The notes beneath the pieces were generated by a model. The model had not been told where the DNA came from and searched no databases. It was given only the letters and a program-made list of their open reading frames with translations. From NCBI GenBank assembly GCA_964012875.1, contig CAXGUU010000181.1:1-6832 (forward strand): DNA of 6,832 bases. Reading direction: 5' to 3'. Below are positions 1 to 6,067 of this stretch, piece after piece (position 1 is the stretch's first letter; every line of letters begins with the position of its first letter). The DNA comes from CAXGUU01 sp964012875 (GTDB lineage Bacteria > Pseudomonadota > Gammaproteobacteria > Ga0077536). The translations under genes were made by a program, and so were the position numbers.

Positions 1-185
1 GCCGCTTTGATCAAATTGACGGCCGGCTAGGTACATTCCTTCAGCTGCGTGCGAAAGCCCCGCACAGCAGGGCACTGACCAGCGCCAACAACAGCGACGG
101 ACGGTCCGCCCCGACCCTACCCCGCGGCTTCTATCTGCGCACGAAATTTACCGCACGCATTCTTGAACATGGCGAGATCGCATGA
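1..185 (+). CDS. mutH: DNA mismatch repair endonuclease MutH, C-terminal part (5' end outside window)
   Basis: MutH nicks the unmethylated strand at hemimethylated GATC sites when activated by MutS/MutL, directing mismatch repair to the new strand. Reading from base 3, 60 codons are open to a TGA at 183-185. The translation aligns without gaps to the C-terminus of E. coli MutH as I remember it: LQLRAKA matches LQIRPKA, RALT matches KALT, and TLPRGFYL is identical. The Arg at 48-50 corresponds to E. coli Arg184 and the Tyr at 132-134 to Tyr212, both GATC-contacting residues in the known structure. E. coli Pro185 is Ala here. The catalytic Asp/Glu/Lys residues lie upstream and are not visible. 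The stop overlaps the dusA start as ATGA, suggesting translational coupling. The gene is cut by the window edge, not visibly broken. The identification is by remembered alignment, but the TLPRGFYL block is highly characteristic. Confidence 0.9.
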   Translation, partial: RFDQIDGRLGTFLQLRAKAPHSRALTSANNSDGRSAPTLPRGFYLRTKFTARILEHGEIA

Positions 186-1210
186 CTCGCCCCGAGCAAC
201 ACGGCGTGACACAGTGCCCATGGCGATTTTGCCTCGCCCCCATGATGCACCGGACCGATCGCCATTTCCGACAGTTGTTGCGCCTGATTTCGCCCAACGT
301 GCGCCTTTACACCGAGATGATTCACACCGGAGCGATCCTGCACGGCGACCGCCGCCGATTTCTGGCGCATGCCGAAATCGAGCACCCGGTAGCACTGCAG
401 CTCGGCGGATCCGATCCCAAAGATCTGAGTGCTGCGGCATCGCTGGCGGTCGCCGATGGTTACGATGAGGTCAACCTTAATTGCGGTTGCCCGAGTGACC
501 GCGTGCAGTCCGGTCAATTCGGCGCATGCCTGATGCGAAACCCAGATGTCGTCGTCGAATGCGTCGCCGCGATGCTTGACAGTTGCGGCGACTCCAGCAG
601 GGTGAGCGTCAAAACACGCTTGGGCGTAGATGACCTGTACAGCTATCAGTACTTCCGCGACTTTATCGGCCAAATCGCCGTTACCGGATGCCGGGTATTT
701 CACATCCACGCCCGCAAAGCGTGGTTGGACGGCCTCAGTCCGCGCGAAAACCGCGAGATACCACCGCTCGAATACGAATGGGTATATCGGCTGAAACGCG
801 AATTTCCTGAGCTGGTTATTGTTCTCAACGGCGGCATCAGGGATTTACCGGGGTGCGAGTACCACCTTGACCAGGTTGACGGCATCATGTTGGGTCGGTA
901 CGCCTACGACAATCCGTTTGCCATGCAACACTGGGACCGGACTCTGTTTGGATCGAGCGGCAACCTCAGTCGCGAAACGGTTATCGAATCCTACCTCGAC
1001 TACGTCGAAGCCCAATGTCAGACGGGCGTCTACCTGAAGCATATGAGTCGGCATCTGCTGAATCTGTACCGTGGTCAGCCAGGCGCCAAATGCTGGCGAC
1101 GGGCGCTGACAATCGGGGCCGCAGATCCACGCGCGACGGGCAAAGTCCTGTGTGATGCGCTAGCCGCTACCCAGGCGGTGTCCGCCGCGACCACGGCATC
1201 GCAGAGTTAG
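182..1210 (+). CDS. dusA: tRNA-dihydrouridine(20/20a) synthase DusA
   Basis: DusA is a cytoplasmic FMN flavoenzyme that uses NADPH to reduce U20/U20a in the D-loop of tRNA. The 342-residue product matches the usual length of about 330-345. A TIM barrel fills roughly residues 15-250, followed by the helical tRNA-binding domain. Visible motifs are APMM with TDRH (19-28), HPVALQLGGSDP (68-79), NLNCGCPSDRVQ (98-109, catalytic Cys103), VKTRLG (143-148, FMN-contacting Lys144), HARKAWLDGLSP with ENREIPPL (176-196), NGGI (216-219) and the GR phosphate-binding turn (238-239). ATG at 182 is the only good start, because a TGA lies in frame at 164-166. It overlaps the mutH stop and has a weak GGCGAG about 5 bases upstream. 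Residues 23-24 are His-Arg where DusA proteins I recall have Asp-Trp. The family call is very secure. Confidence 0.97.
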   Translation: MTRPEQHGVTQCPWRFCLAPMMHRTDRHFRQLLRLISPNVRLYTEMIHTGAILHGDRRRFLAHAEIEHPVALQLGGSDPKDLSAAASLAVADGYDEVNLNCGCPSDRVQSGQFGACLMRNPDVVVECVAAMLDSCGDSSRVSVKTRLGVDDLYSYQYFRDFIGQIAVTGCRVFHIHARKAWLDGLSPRENREIPPLEYEWVYRLKREFPELVIVLNGGIRDLPGCEYHLDQVDGIMLGRYAYDNPFAMQHWDRTLFGSSGNLSRETVIESYLDYVEAQCQTGVYLKHMSRHLLNLYRGQPGAKCWRRALTIGAADPRATGKVLCDALAATQAVSAATTASQS

Positions 1211-1252
1211 TCCCATGGCGGCTTTGTCGGGGTCTTACCGCAGTCGTTTGTG

Positions 1253-1261
1253 TGCTACCAT
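1253..1261 (+). promoter_or_regulatory. Possible extended -10 promoter ahead of the methyltransferase-tolC group
   Basis: The 98 bases between dusA and the next gene contain TGC-TACCAT, an extended -10 form with 4 of 6 matches to TATAAT. It lies about 48 bases before the next start codon. No convincing -35 box sits 16-18 bases upstream; the TTGTCG at 1224-1229 is about 26 bases away, too far. The rest of the gap (1211-1308) shows no gene, no clear terminator and only a 7-base inverted repeat with a long loop. This is a weak prediction, offered because a promoter is expected somewhere here. Confidence 0.22.
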
Positions 1262-1308
1262 CACGCGCCGCCAAGGCGTTGATTCCGTGGCCTATTTGCG
1301 ACTGAAAG

Positions 1309-1962
1309 ATGGATATAGAAAACGCGCGATTTAATATGATCGAACAGCAGATTCGTCCCTGGGAAGTACTGGACCCGGAGATTTTGCGCGTCTGCTCGGA
1401 AGTTCAGCGGGAAAATTTTGTCCCCGATGCCTACCGCAGCCTGGCCTTTTCGGATACGGAAATCGAACTCGGACATGATCAGAAGATGATGGCGCCCAAA
1501 GTCGAAGCACGCGCGCTACAGGCTTTGCAAATCCGTCATTCCGATCGAATTTTGGAGATCGGTACCGGCAGCGGATACGTTACCGCCCTGCTCGGGACGC
1601 TCGGCGCTCATGTTACCAGCATCGAGATTTTCGAAAGTCTCGCGGAACACGCCAGTAATAACCTACGCGCTAGCAATTTGCAGAACATCAAGCTCCATGT
1701 CGGGGACGGACTTGATGGCTGGAAGACTGCCGAACCGTACGACGTCATCCTAGTGACGGGCTCCTGCCCCAACAGGCGCGATTCGGTCGAAGAACAGTTG
1801 TGCCCGGGCGGACGCCTGTTCATGGTCGTTGGTAGTGGTGCGATCATGGAAGCTGTACTTGTTACAAGAATAGACAGGGACACCTGGGTCGAAGAAAGCC
1901 TGTTCGAAACACGGCTGGCCCCATTGGTAGGTGCCGAGCTGGCGCCGAAATTCCGGTTTTAG
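1309..1962 (+). CDS. Protein-L-isoaspartate O-methyltransferase family protein (tolC-linked type)
   Basis: This is a 217-residue SAM-dependent methyltransferase of the PCMT family. Family members methylate isoaspartyl residues in damaged proteins to start their repair. The SAM-binding motif I is LEIGTGSGY (82-90), an acidic residue that should contact the ribose lies in SIEIF (Glu106), VGDG is at 131-134 and PGGRL at 166-170. The N-terminus (ARFNMIEQQIRPW) and the C-terminal SLFET...APLVGA are typical of the paralogue found beside tolC in many proteobacteria. E. coli Pcm has QTISQP at the active site; the ungapped equivalent here is QKMMAP (58-63), so the expected serine is Met61. The substrate is therefore uncertain. 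ATG 1309 is the first in-frame start after a TGA at 1303-1305. It has only GAAAG directly against it and no well-spaced Shine-Dalgarno. Family is certain; isoaspartyl repair activity is not. Confidence 0.92.
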   Translation: MDIENARFNMIEQQIRPWEVLDPEILRVCSEVQRENFVPDAYRSLAFSDTEIELGHDQKMMAPKVEARALQALQIRHSDRILEIGTGSGYVTALLGTLGAHVTSIEIFESLAEHASNNLRASNLQNIKLHVGDGLDGWKTAEPYDVILVTGSCPNRRDSVEEQLCPGGRLFMVVGSGAIMEAVLVTRIDRDTWVEESLFETRLAPLVGAELAPKFRF

Positions 1963-2047
1963 GACTGTCACGGTTGATGGACTTTGCGCTCGATGCGGGC
2001 GGTCGGTTGCTGGTGTCCGAACAGACGACTGCAGGGTCTGGTCTACA

Positions 2048-3427
2048 ATGATGACTAGATTGAAACTGCAGTTACGGGCAGTAATAATTTTGCTCTGCGC
2101 TGCTTGTTCAGATTGCTTCGGCACAACTGATCTGCTGGCCGTGCTCAGCGAGGCGGAAGACCGTGACCCGTTTTACCGTGAAGCCCAGACGCTGGCGGCA
2201 GCTGCGGCAGAAAGCATCCCCCAGGCGCGTGCTGACTTATGGTTTCCACGCATAAATTTCGACGCCGGCGCGAGCGAAGTGCGACAGGACATAGATAACC
2301 CGTCGCGGTTTGGCGCCGGCGGCATCGTGTCTTTCAGCACGCATAACTACAGGATTAACGCCGAGCAACCCATTTACCATCACGACCGGTATGTCGCGCT
2401 AAAACAAGCCGATAAACGCCTGCAACAGGCCCAGCTGGAAGTCCTGGCAGCACACCAGGATTTAATGGTGCGCGTCGCGGAGCGCTACTTTGACGTTCTT
2501 GCTGCCGAGGACAATCTTGCATTCGCGATTGCTGAAAAGCAGTCACTTCAAGGCCAGCTCGAGCAGGCCCAGCAACGTTTCGACGTCGGCCTCATTGCTA
2601 TCACCGATGTCCAGGAAGCCCAGGCAGGCTTCGATCGCGCTCTGGCCAGCGAGATCAGCGCCCGCAACGCCATCGAAAACGCGCATGAGGCGTTGAGAGA
2701 AATCACTTCAAGCTACCATCCTGCGCTGACTCCGCTAGGCGGAGAAATGCCGCTAGTATCGCCAGTTCCTGAGGACATCGACACGTGGACGGAAACAGCC
2801 CTCGATAACAATCTTGAACTCAGTGCGGCATGGGTTGAAACAGAGATCGCGCAGACCGAAATCAAACGCCAGTTCTCTGGGCACCTGCCGAGCATAGATG
2901 TAGTCGGTGGCCACGGTTTTAACAAACAAGGCGGCCGCTTCGGCTCGACCAAGGTTGATCAGAGCGACATTGGCGTACGCCTGCAAATTCCGATATTCGA
3001 AGGGGGACGAGTATCATCGGCGACCAGAGAAGCAGAGCATCGTCATCAGGCGGCCCTCGAGCGCCTGGAACAGACCCGACGCTCGGTACAGCGCCGCACC
3101 CGGCAAGCGTTCCTCGGCATCCAATCGCACATAAGCTCTGTGAATGCCCTGAATCAGGCAGTGCTGTCTTCCCGGACGGCGCTGGATTCAACGCGAGCCG
3201 GATTTGAAGTCGGGACGCGCACGGCAATAGATGTCATTGCAGCTGAACGCGGACTGTCGCAGGCCAAACGAGACTACGCCCGCGCCCGTTATGACTACAT
3301 CGTCGAAATGTTACGACTGAAGCAAGCGGCAGGCAGTCTCTCGCCGCAGGATCTTGGGAGCGCGAATGCTTGGCTTACGTCAGCAAATTTGCAGGAACCA
3401 GCGACAGCGGAAGATCAGCAGAAATAA
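2048..3427 (+). CDS. tolC: TolC family outer-membrane efflux channel
   Basis: TolC is the trimeric outer-membrane channel-tunnel that serves tripartite drug efflux pumps and type I secretion. From ATG-ATG at 2048/2051 the product is 459 or 458 residues, opening with a signal peptide (basic MTRLKLQLR, then a hydrophobic AVIILLCAAC, cleavage near residue 25). The open frame extends back to 1931, but that part overlaps the preceding gene and is not signal-like. AGGG at 2033-2036 is a loosely spaced ribosome site. Two OEP repeats are visible. Their matching loops are RFDVGLIAITDVQEAQ (from 178) and GFEVGTRTAIDV (385-396). QPIYHH (107-112), GHLPSID (278-284) and PIFEGGRV (315-322) also match E. 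coli TolC. Gate residues equivalent to E. coli Asp153, Arg367 and Asp371 are kept (187, 391, 395); Tyr362 is Phe386 and Asp374 is Ala398. No long C-terminal tail is present. The 85-base gap upstream has no clear promoter, so co-transcription with the methyltransferase is likely. Confidence 0.94.
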   Translation: MMTRLKLQLRAVIILLCAACSDCFGTTDLLAVLSEAEDRDPFYREAQTLAAAAAESIPQARADLWFPRINFDAGASEVRQDIDNPSRFGAGGIVSFSTHNYRINAEQPIYHHDRYVALKQADKRLQQAQLEVLAAHQDLMVRVAERYFDVLAAEDNLAFAIAEKQSLQGQLEQAQQRFDVGLIAITDVQEAQAGFDRALASEISARNAIENAHEALREITSSYHPALTPLGGEMPLVSPVPEDIDTWTETALDNNLELSAAWVETEIAQTEIKRQFSGHLPSIDVVGGHGFNKQGGRFGSTKVDQSDIGVRLQIPIFEGGRVSSATREAEHRHQAALERLEQTRRSVQRRTRQAFLGIQSHISSVNALNQAVLSSRTALDSTRAGFEVGTRTAIDVIAAERGLSQAKRDYARARYDYIVEMLRLKQAAGSLSPQDLGSANAWLTSANLQEPATAEDQQK

Positions 3428-3466
3428 GATGCAGCGTACCTCGAAACCGGAATACCGATTGCGGAC

Positions 3467-4027
3467 ATGAGTTCTCCAATCTGTCGAACTGATGATTCGG
3501 TGTTGGTTGTCGTTGATATCCAACAACGTCTGGGTGCGGCCATGCCATCCAAAGTACTCAATCGGGTGGTGCAGAACAGCGCGCTGTTGATCAGAGCGGC
3601 CAATGAACTACAAATACCGATGGTGTTAACCGAGCAATACCCGCGTGGTCTCGGCCACACACTACCCGAAATATCCTGCCACACGCCGGCAAACGCATCG
3701 CGGATCGAAAAAACTCAATTTTCCGCCATGGCGTGCGACGCATTCGTGTCAGCGCTCCAACAGGAAAATCGCTCTCAGGTAATCCTGCTTGGCATGGAGG
3801 CACACATTTGCGTGTTGCAAACGGCTTTTGGTCTGGCAGGGAACGGACATTCGGTGTTCGTCGTGGAAGATGCCATCTGCTCACGCAGGCTCGAGAATTA
3901 CCAAAACGCGTTGGATCGCATGCGTTGTAGCGGCGTCAATATAGTCAGCGCCGAATCGGTGGTGTTCGAATGGCTCGGTGACGCGAACCACCCAAGCTTC
4001 AAATCGATTCAAGCGCTGCTGCGCTGA
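3467..4027 (+). CDS. Isochorismatase-like cysteine hydrolase
   Basis: This is a 186-residue member of the isochorismatase/nicotinamidase superfamily, which are small Rossmann-like hydrolases acting on amides or enol ethers. The catalytic triad is readable: Asp17 in VVVDIQ, Lys82 in EKTQFS and the nucleophile Cys115 in LGMEAHICV. The GMEAHICV form is that of the ISOC1/YcaC-like branch rather than true siderophore isochorismatases, and no aryl-carrier domain or siderophore gene is nearby. No signal peptide or membrane segment is seen, so it should be cytoplasmic. It starts 39 bases after tolC in the same reading frame and probably shares its transcript. The ribosome site is weak (GCGGA close to the ATG). 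The start is supported because the first strand (SVLVVVDIQ) begins about where family members begin. The substrate cannot be inferred. Confidence 0.92.
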   Translation: MSSPICRTDDSVLVVVDIQQRLGAAMPSKVLNRVVQNSALLIRAANELQIPMVLTEQYPRGLGHTLPEISCHTPANASRIEKTQFSAMACDAFVSALQQENRSQVILLGMEAHICVLQTAFGLAGNGHSVFVVEDAICSRRLENYQNALDRMRCSGVNIVSAESVVFEWLGDANHPSFKSIQALLR

Positions 4028-4037
4028 TTGACCGTTT

Positions 4038-4661
4038 CTAGTTGACCGTGTAGTCGCGGGCGGTCATACAGGCGCCATAGGCCCTGTTGTATTCGCCGAC
4101 CCGTTCCAGGCGCTCGTTGTACTCTTGATCTGCCGCCGCCTGCTGTTGCTGGTAGTACTGATACTCCGCGTTCGACGTTTGTTGCTGCGTCCGTGGTGGC
4201 TCGCTAGGACGTGACGATCTCGACAGCGCACCGAAAACCGTGGACGCTAGGGCACCAATGGCCGAGCCTTCGCCGGCATCGCCGGCTAGAGCGCCGCCCG
4301 CTGCACCCAGCGCCGCACCGGTCGCGGCGTCGCCAACCATGCCACCGCCCTCAAAAAATCCCCCATCGCCGATACCCAATACGCCACGGTCCCTTTTTGG
4401 CGGCGGACGGTCGCTATAGCCCGAATGAGCACTGGGCGGTGGTGGTGCCGGACGGCTCGCCAGCGCCGGAGCAGTAGTCGGGTCAAAACCGCTTTGGTTC
4501 ACAGCCCATTGATGACACTCAAACCGATCCTGCGATTGTTGCCCCTCGGACTGCCCCGCGTTCGGGTATGCAAAAACCTGCTCGGCGGCCGCCGTACCGG
4601 CGCCACCGAGTATCACCGCACTGAATGCTATTGCCGCTGCTACTGCACGCTTATTTATCAT
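4038..4661 (-). CDS. Secreted glycine-zipper protein of unknown function
   Basis: The 207-residue product starts with a clear Sec signal peptide (MINKRAVAAAIAFSAVILGG, with AGTAAA before a likely cleavage after residue 26), so it is exported. The mature part has four sections. First is a conserved-looking segment ending in RFECHQWAVNQSGFDP (46-61). Next is a Pro-rich linker (70-90). Then comes a glycine zipper with Gly at 115, 119, 123 and 127 and again at 132, 136 and 144 (Ser at 140), which suggests two tightly packed or membrane-inserting helices. Last is a Gln-rich, probably coiled-coil tail (158-190) ending in YNRAYGACMTARDYTV. Cys49 and Cys198 are the only cysteines and could pair. The layout resembles the YMGG-like/Gly-zipper envelope proteins, whose role is unknown. 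The frame stays open upstream to a GTG at 4775 overlapping the waaA stop, but ATG 4661 has the signal peptide directly behind it and a good ribosome site. It lies 110 bases after waaA and may be co-transcribed with it. Confidence 0.85.
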   Translation of the reverse strand: MINKRAVAAAIAFSAVILGGAGTAAAEQVFAYPNAGQSEGQQSQDRFECHQWAVNQSGFDPTTAPALASRPAPPPPSAHSGYSDRPPPKRDRGVLGIGDGGFFEGGGMVGDAATGAALGAAGGALAGDAGEGSAIGALASTVFGALSRSSRPSEPPRTQQQTSNAEYQYYQQQQAAADQEYNERLERVGEYNRAYGACMTARDYTVN

Positions 4662-4666
4662 CTGCA

Positions 4667-4672
4667 CCCTTC
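4667..4672 (-). promoter_or_regulatory. Shine-Dalgarno site of the glycine-zipper gene
   Basis: On the - strand GAAGGG lies 5 bases before the ATG at 4661-4659. Together with the signal peptide that begins exactly at this ATG, it decides the start against the longer GTG form beginning at 4775. The remaining gap up to waaA (to 4771) shows no convincing promoter or terminator. Confidence 0.7.
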
Positions 4673-4771
4673 GTTCCGCGAATAGTGAGTCATCGCTACT
4701 TGTCCCCGGCCGTAAGTCTAGCAGGTCACTCGCAAGGCTCCCGCTGACTCGAACAGGACTTGTGTATCTAT

Positions 4772-6067
4772 TCACATTGTCACCTCCGTTTCGACCATCA
4801 AATCAACCACCAGTCCAAGCGTTTTCTGTGTCGCGCCACCGTGTTGACGTACCAATTCTTGACCAATACGTCCCACGCGGTCGCGCTCATTACTATCGAG
4901 TAGCCAGCGCTTCGCAGCGTCAGCGAGGTCATCGGCGCCGCCAACTTCGACCATAGCGCCATTTCCGGCGAGAAGTTCGGCAGTTTCCGCAAAATTGAAT
5001 GTATGAGGACCAGATAAAACCGGCTTACCCAAAGCCGCGGGTTCGAGGATGTTGTGCCCGCCATAAGGCAGCAGACTGCCCCCGACAAATGCGATATCGC
5101 AAGCCGCGTAGTATCGCGTTAACTCACCCATGCGATCGACAATTAGTACATTCGCCTGCGCCGAGAAGTGCTGAATGTTCGAATGCCTTGCCACATTCAA
5201 TCCTGCCTGGCGGCACATGGCGGCTACGGCATCAAATCGCTCAGGATGACGTGGGGCAATCACGACGATAAGATCGCGTATTTCGCTATAGAGCCGTTGC
5301 AGCGATTCAAGAATTATATTTTCCTCACCTTCCCGGGTACTACCAAACATCAGCACCGGGCGATTCACATCGAGCGACCTGCGCAAAACCGCCGCTTGTT
5401 CGTACAAACTCGGGGGAAGTTCAAAATCGAATTTCAAGCTGCCCGTGACGTGGACTTTTTCCGGCTCTACCCCGAGGTCGATGAACCTACGCGCGTGGGC
5501 ATTGCTCTGGGCTGCCACACATGTCAGTTCCTTCACCATTTCGAGGCTCAATGAACTCACCCGCTTGTACGCCCGCAACGACACATCTGACAACCTGCCA
5601 TTTACCAGCAATACCGGTATGCGCCTCCCCGCGCATACCGACAGAGTGTTTGGCCATAGCTCCGTTTCCAGGAGCAACAACATTCGAGGGTCGAATTCAT
5701 CGAGGAAACGATTGACACAAAATGGCAGGTCGTACGGAAAATAGACTTGTCTGATTTCATCTCCGAACAAGCGATAAACGGTTTCAGAGCCGGTTAAGGT
5801 CGTATTCGAAATAACCAGATCAAGATGGGGATAGCGCCCTCGAATCGCCTTGATCATCGGGGCCGCCGCCATGCTCTCTCCAACCGAGACCGCATGTATC
5901 CATAACGGCCTGCGCAAATCGGACTTTGACGGGTAGAAACCAAGGCGCTCGGTCCAGCGCTCCCGGTGCTTTTGCTCGCGCCGGCTGCGCCAGAATATTC
6001 GCGCCAGCAACCACGGGATGAGGAAGGCAAAAGCTACCGTATAACCGCTCTTCAGGAGTCTAGCCAG
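4772..6067 (-). CDS. waaA: 3-deoxy-D-manno-octulosonic acid transferase WaaA (KdtA), probable CTG start
   Basis: WaaA transfers Kdo from CMP-Kdo to lipid IVA at the cytoplasmic face of the inner membrane, the first inner-core step of LPS synthesis. It is a GT-B fold, GT30 family enzyme. Counted from CTG 6067 (431 residues), an N-terminal membrane anchor (about 7-26, GYTVAFAFLIPWLLARIF) is followed by basic RRE...HRERW, then HAVSVGE (catalytic Glu64), PYDLP, ETELWPN, TGSLKFD, the GSTREGEE loop, APRHPERF and the donor-side block FVGGSLLPYGGHN...EPAALGKPVLSGPHTFNF. All are family signatures. The first conventional start codon in frame, TTG at 6010, would delete the anchor. Upstream codons are CTG at 6067-6065, with GAGGAG 8 bases before it, and CTG at 6055-6053, which overlaps the hldD stop as CTGA and would give 427 residues, close to E. 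coli's 425. Identity is certain; the start is inferred. Confidence 0.95.
   Translation of the reverse strand: MARLLKSGYTVAFAFLIPWLLARIFWRSRREQKHRERWTERLGFYPSKSDLRRPLWIHAVSVGESMAAAPMIKAIRGRYPHLDLVISNTTLTGSETVYRLFGDEIRQVYFPYDLPFCVNRFLDEFDPRMLLLLETELWPNTLSVCAGRRIPVLLVNGRLSDVSLRAYKRVSSLSLEMVKELTCVAAQSNAHARRFIDLGVEPEKVHVTGSLKFDFELPPSLYEQAAVLRRSLDVNRPVLMFGSTREGEENIILESLQRLYSEIRDLIVVIAPRHPERFDAVAAMCRQAGLNVARHSNIQHFSAQANVLIVDRMGELTRYYAACDIAFVGGSLLPYGGHNILEPAALGKPVLSGPHTFNFAETAELLAGNGAMVEVGGADDLADAAKRWLLDSNERDRVGRIGQELVRQHGGATQKTLGLVVDLMVETEVTM

Noticed and set aside
131..709. 192-codon open frame on the - strand across mutH and dusA
   Set aside because: It lies antisense to two clearly identified genes and shows no recognisable domain. 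Such frames are common opposite moderately GC-rich coding DNA.
1216..1273. Inverted repeat TGGCGGC / GCCGCCA in the dusA to methyltransferase gap
   Set aside because: The arms are only 7 bases with a 44-base loop and no T-run, so it is neither a convincing terminator nor an operator.
1931..2047. Upstream extension of the tolC frame overlapping the methyltransferase gene
   Set aside because: The 39 extra residues do not resemble TolC, and a normal signal peptide begins at the ATG-ATG of 2048/2051.
2044..2049. TACAAT, a near-perfect -10 box
   Set aside because: It overlaps the tolC start codon, has no -35 box at 16-18 bases upstream, and would leave no leader with a ribosome site.
3425..3467. 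Possible readthrough fusion of tolC with the hydrolase, which are in the same frame separated by one TAA
   Set aside because: An outer-membrane channel fused to a cytoplasmic hydrolase makes no topological sense, and each gene has its own plausible start and full family length.
4271..4320. Repeated GCCGGC/GCGCCG units
   Set aside because: They are Gly/Ala codons of the glycine zipper, not an independent DNA repeat.
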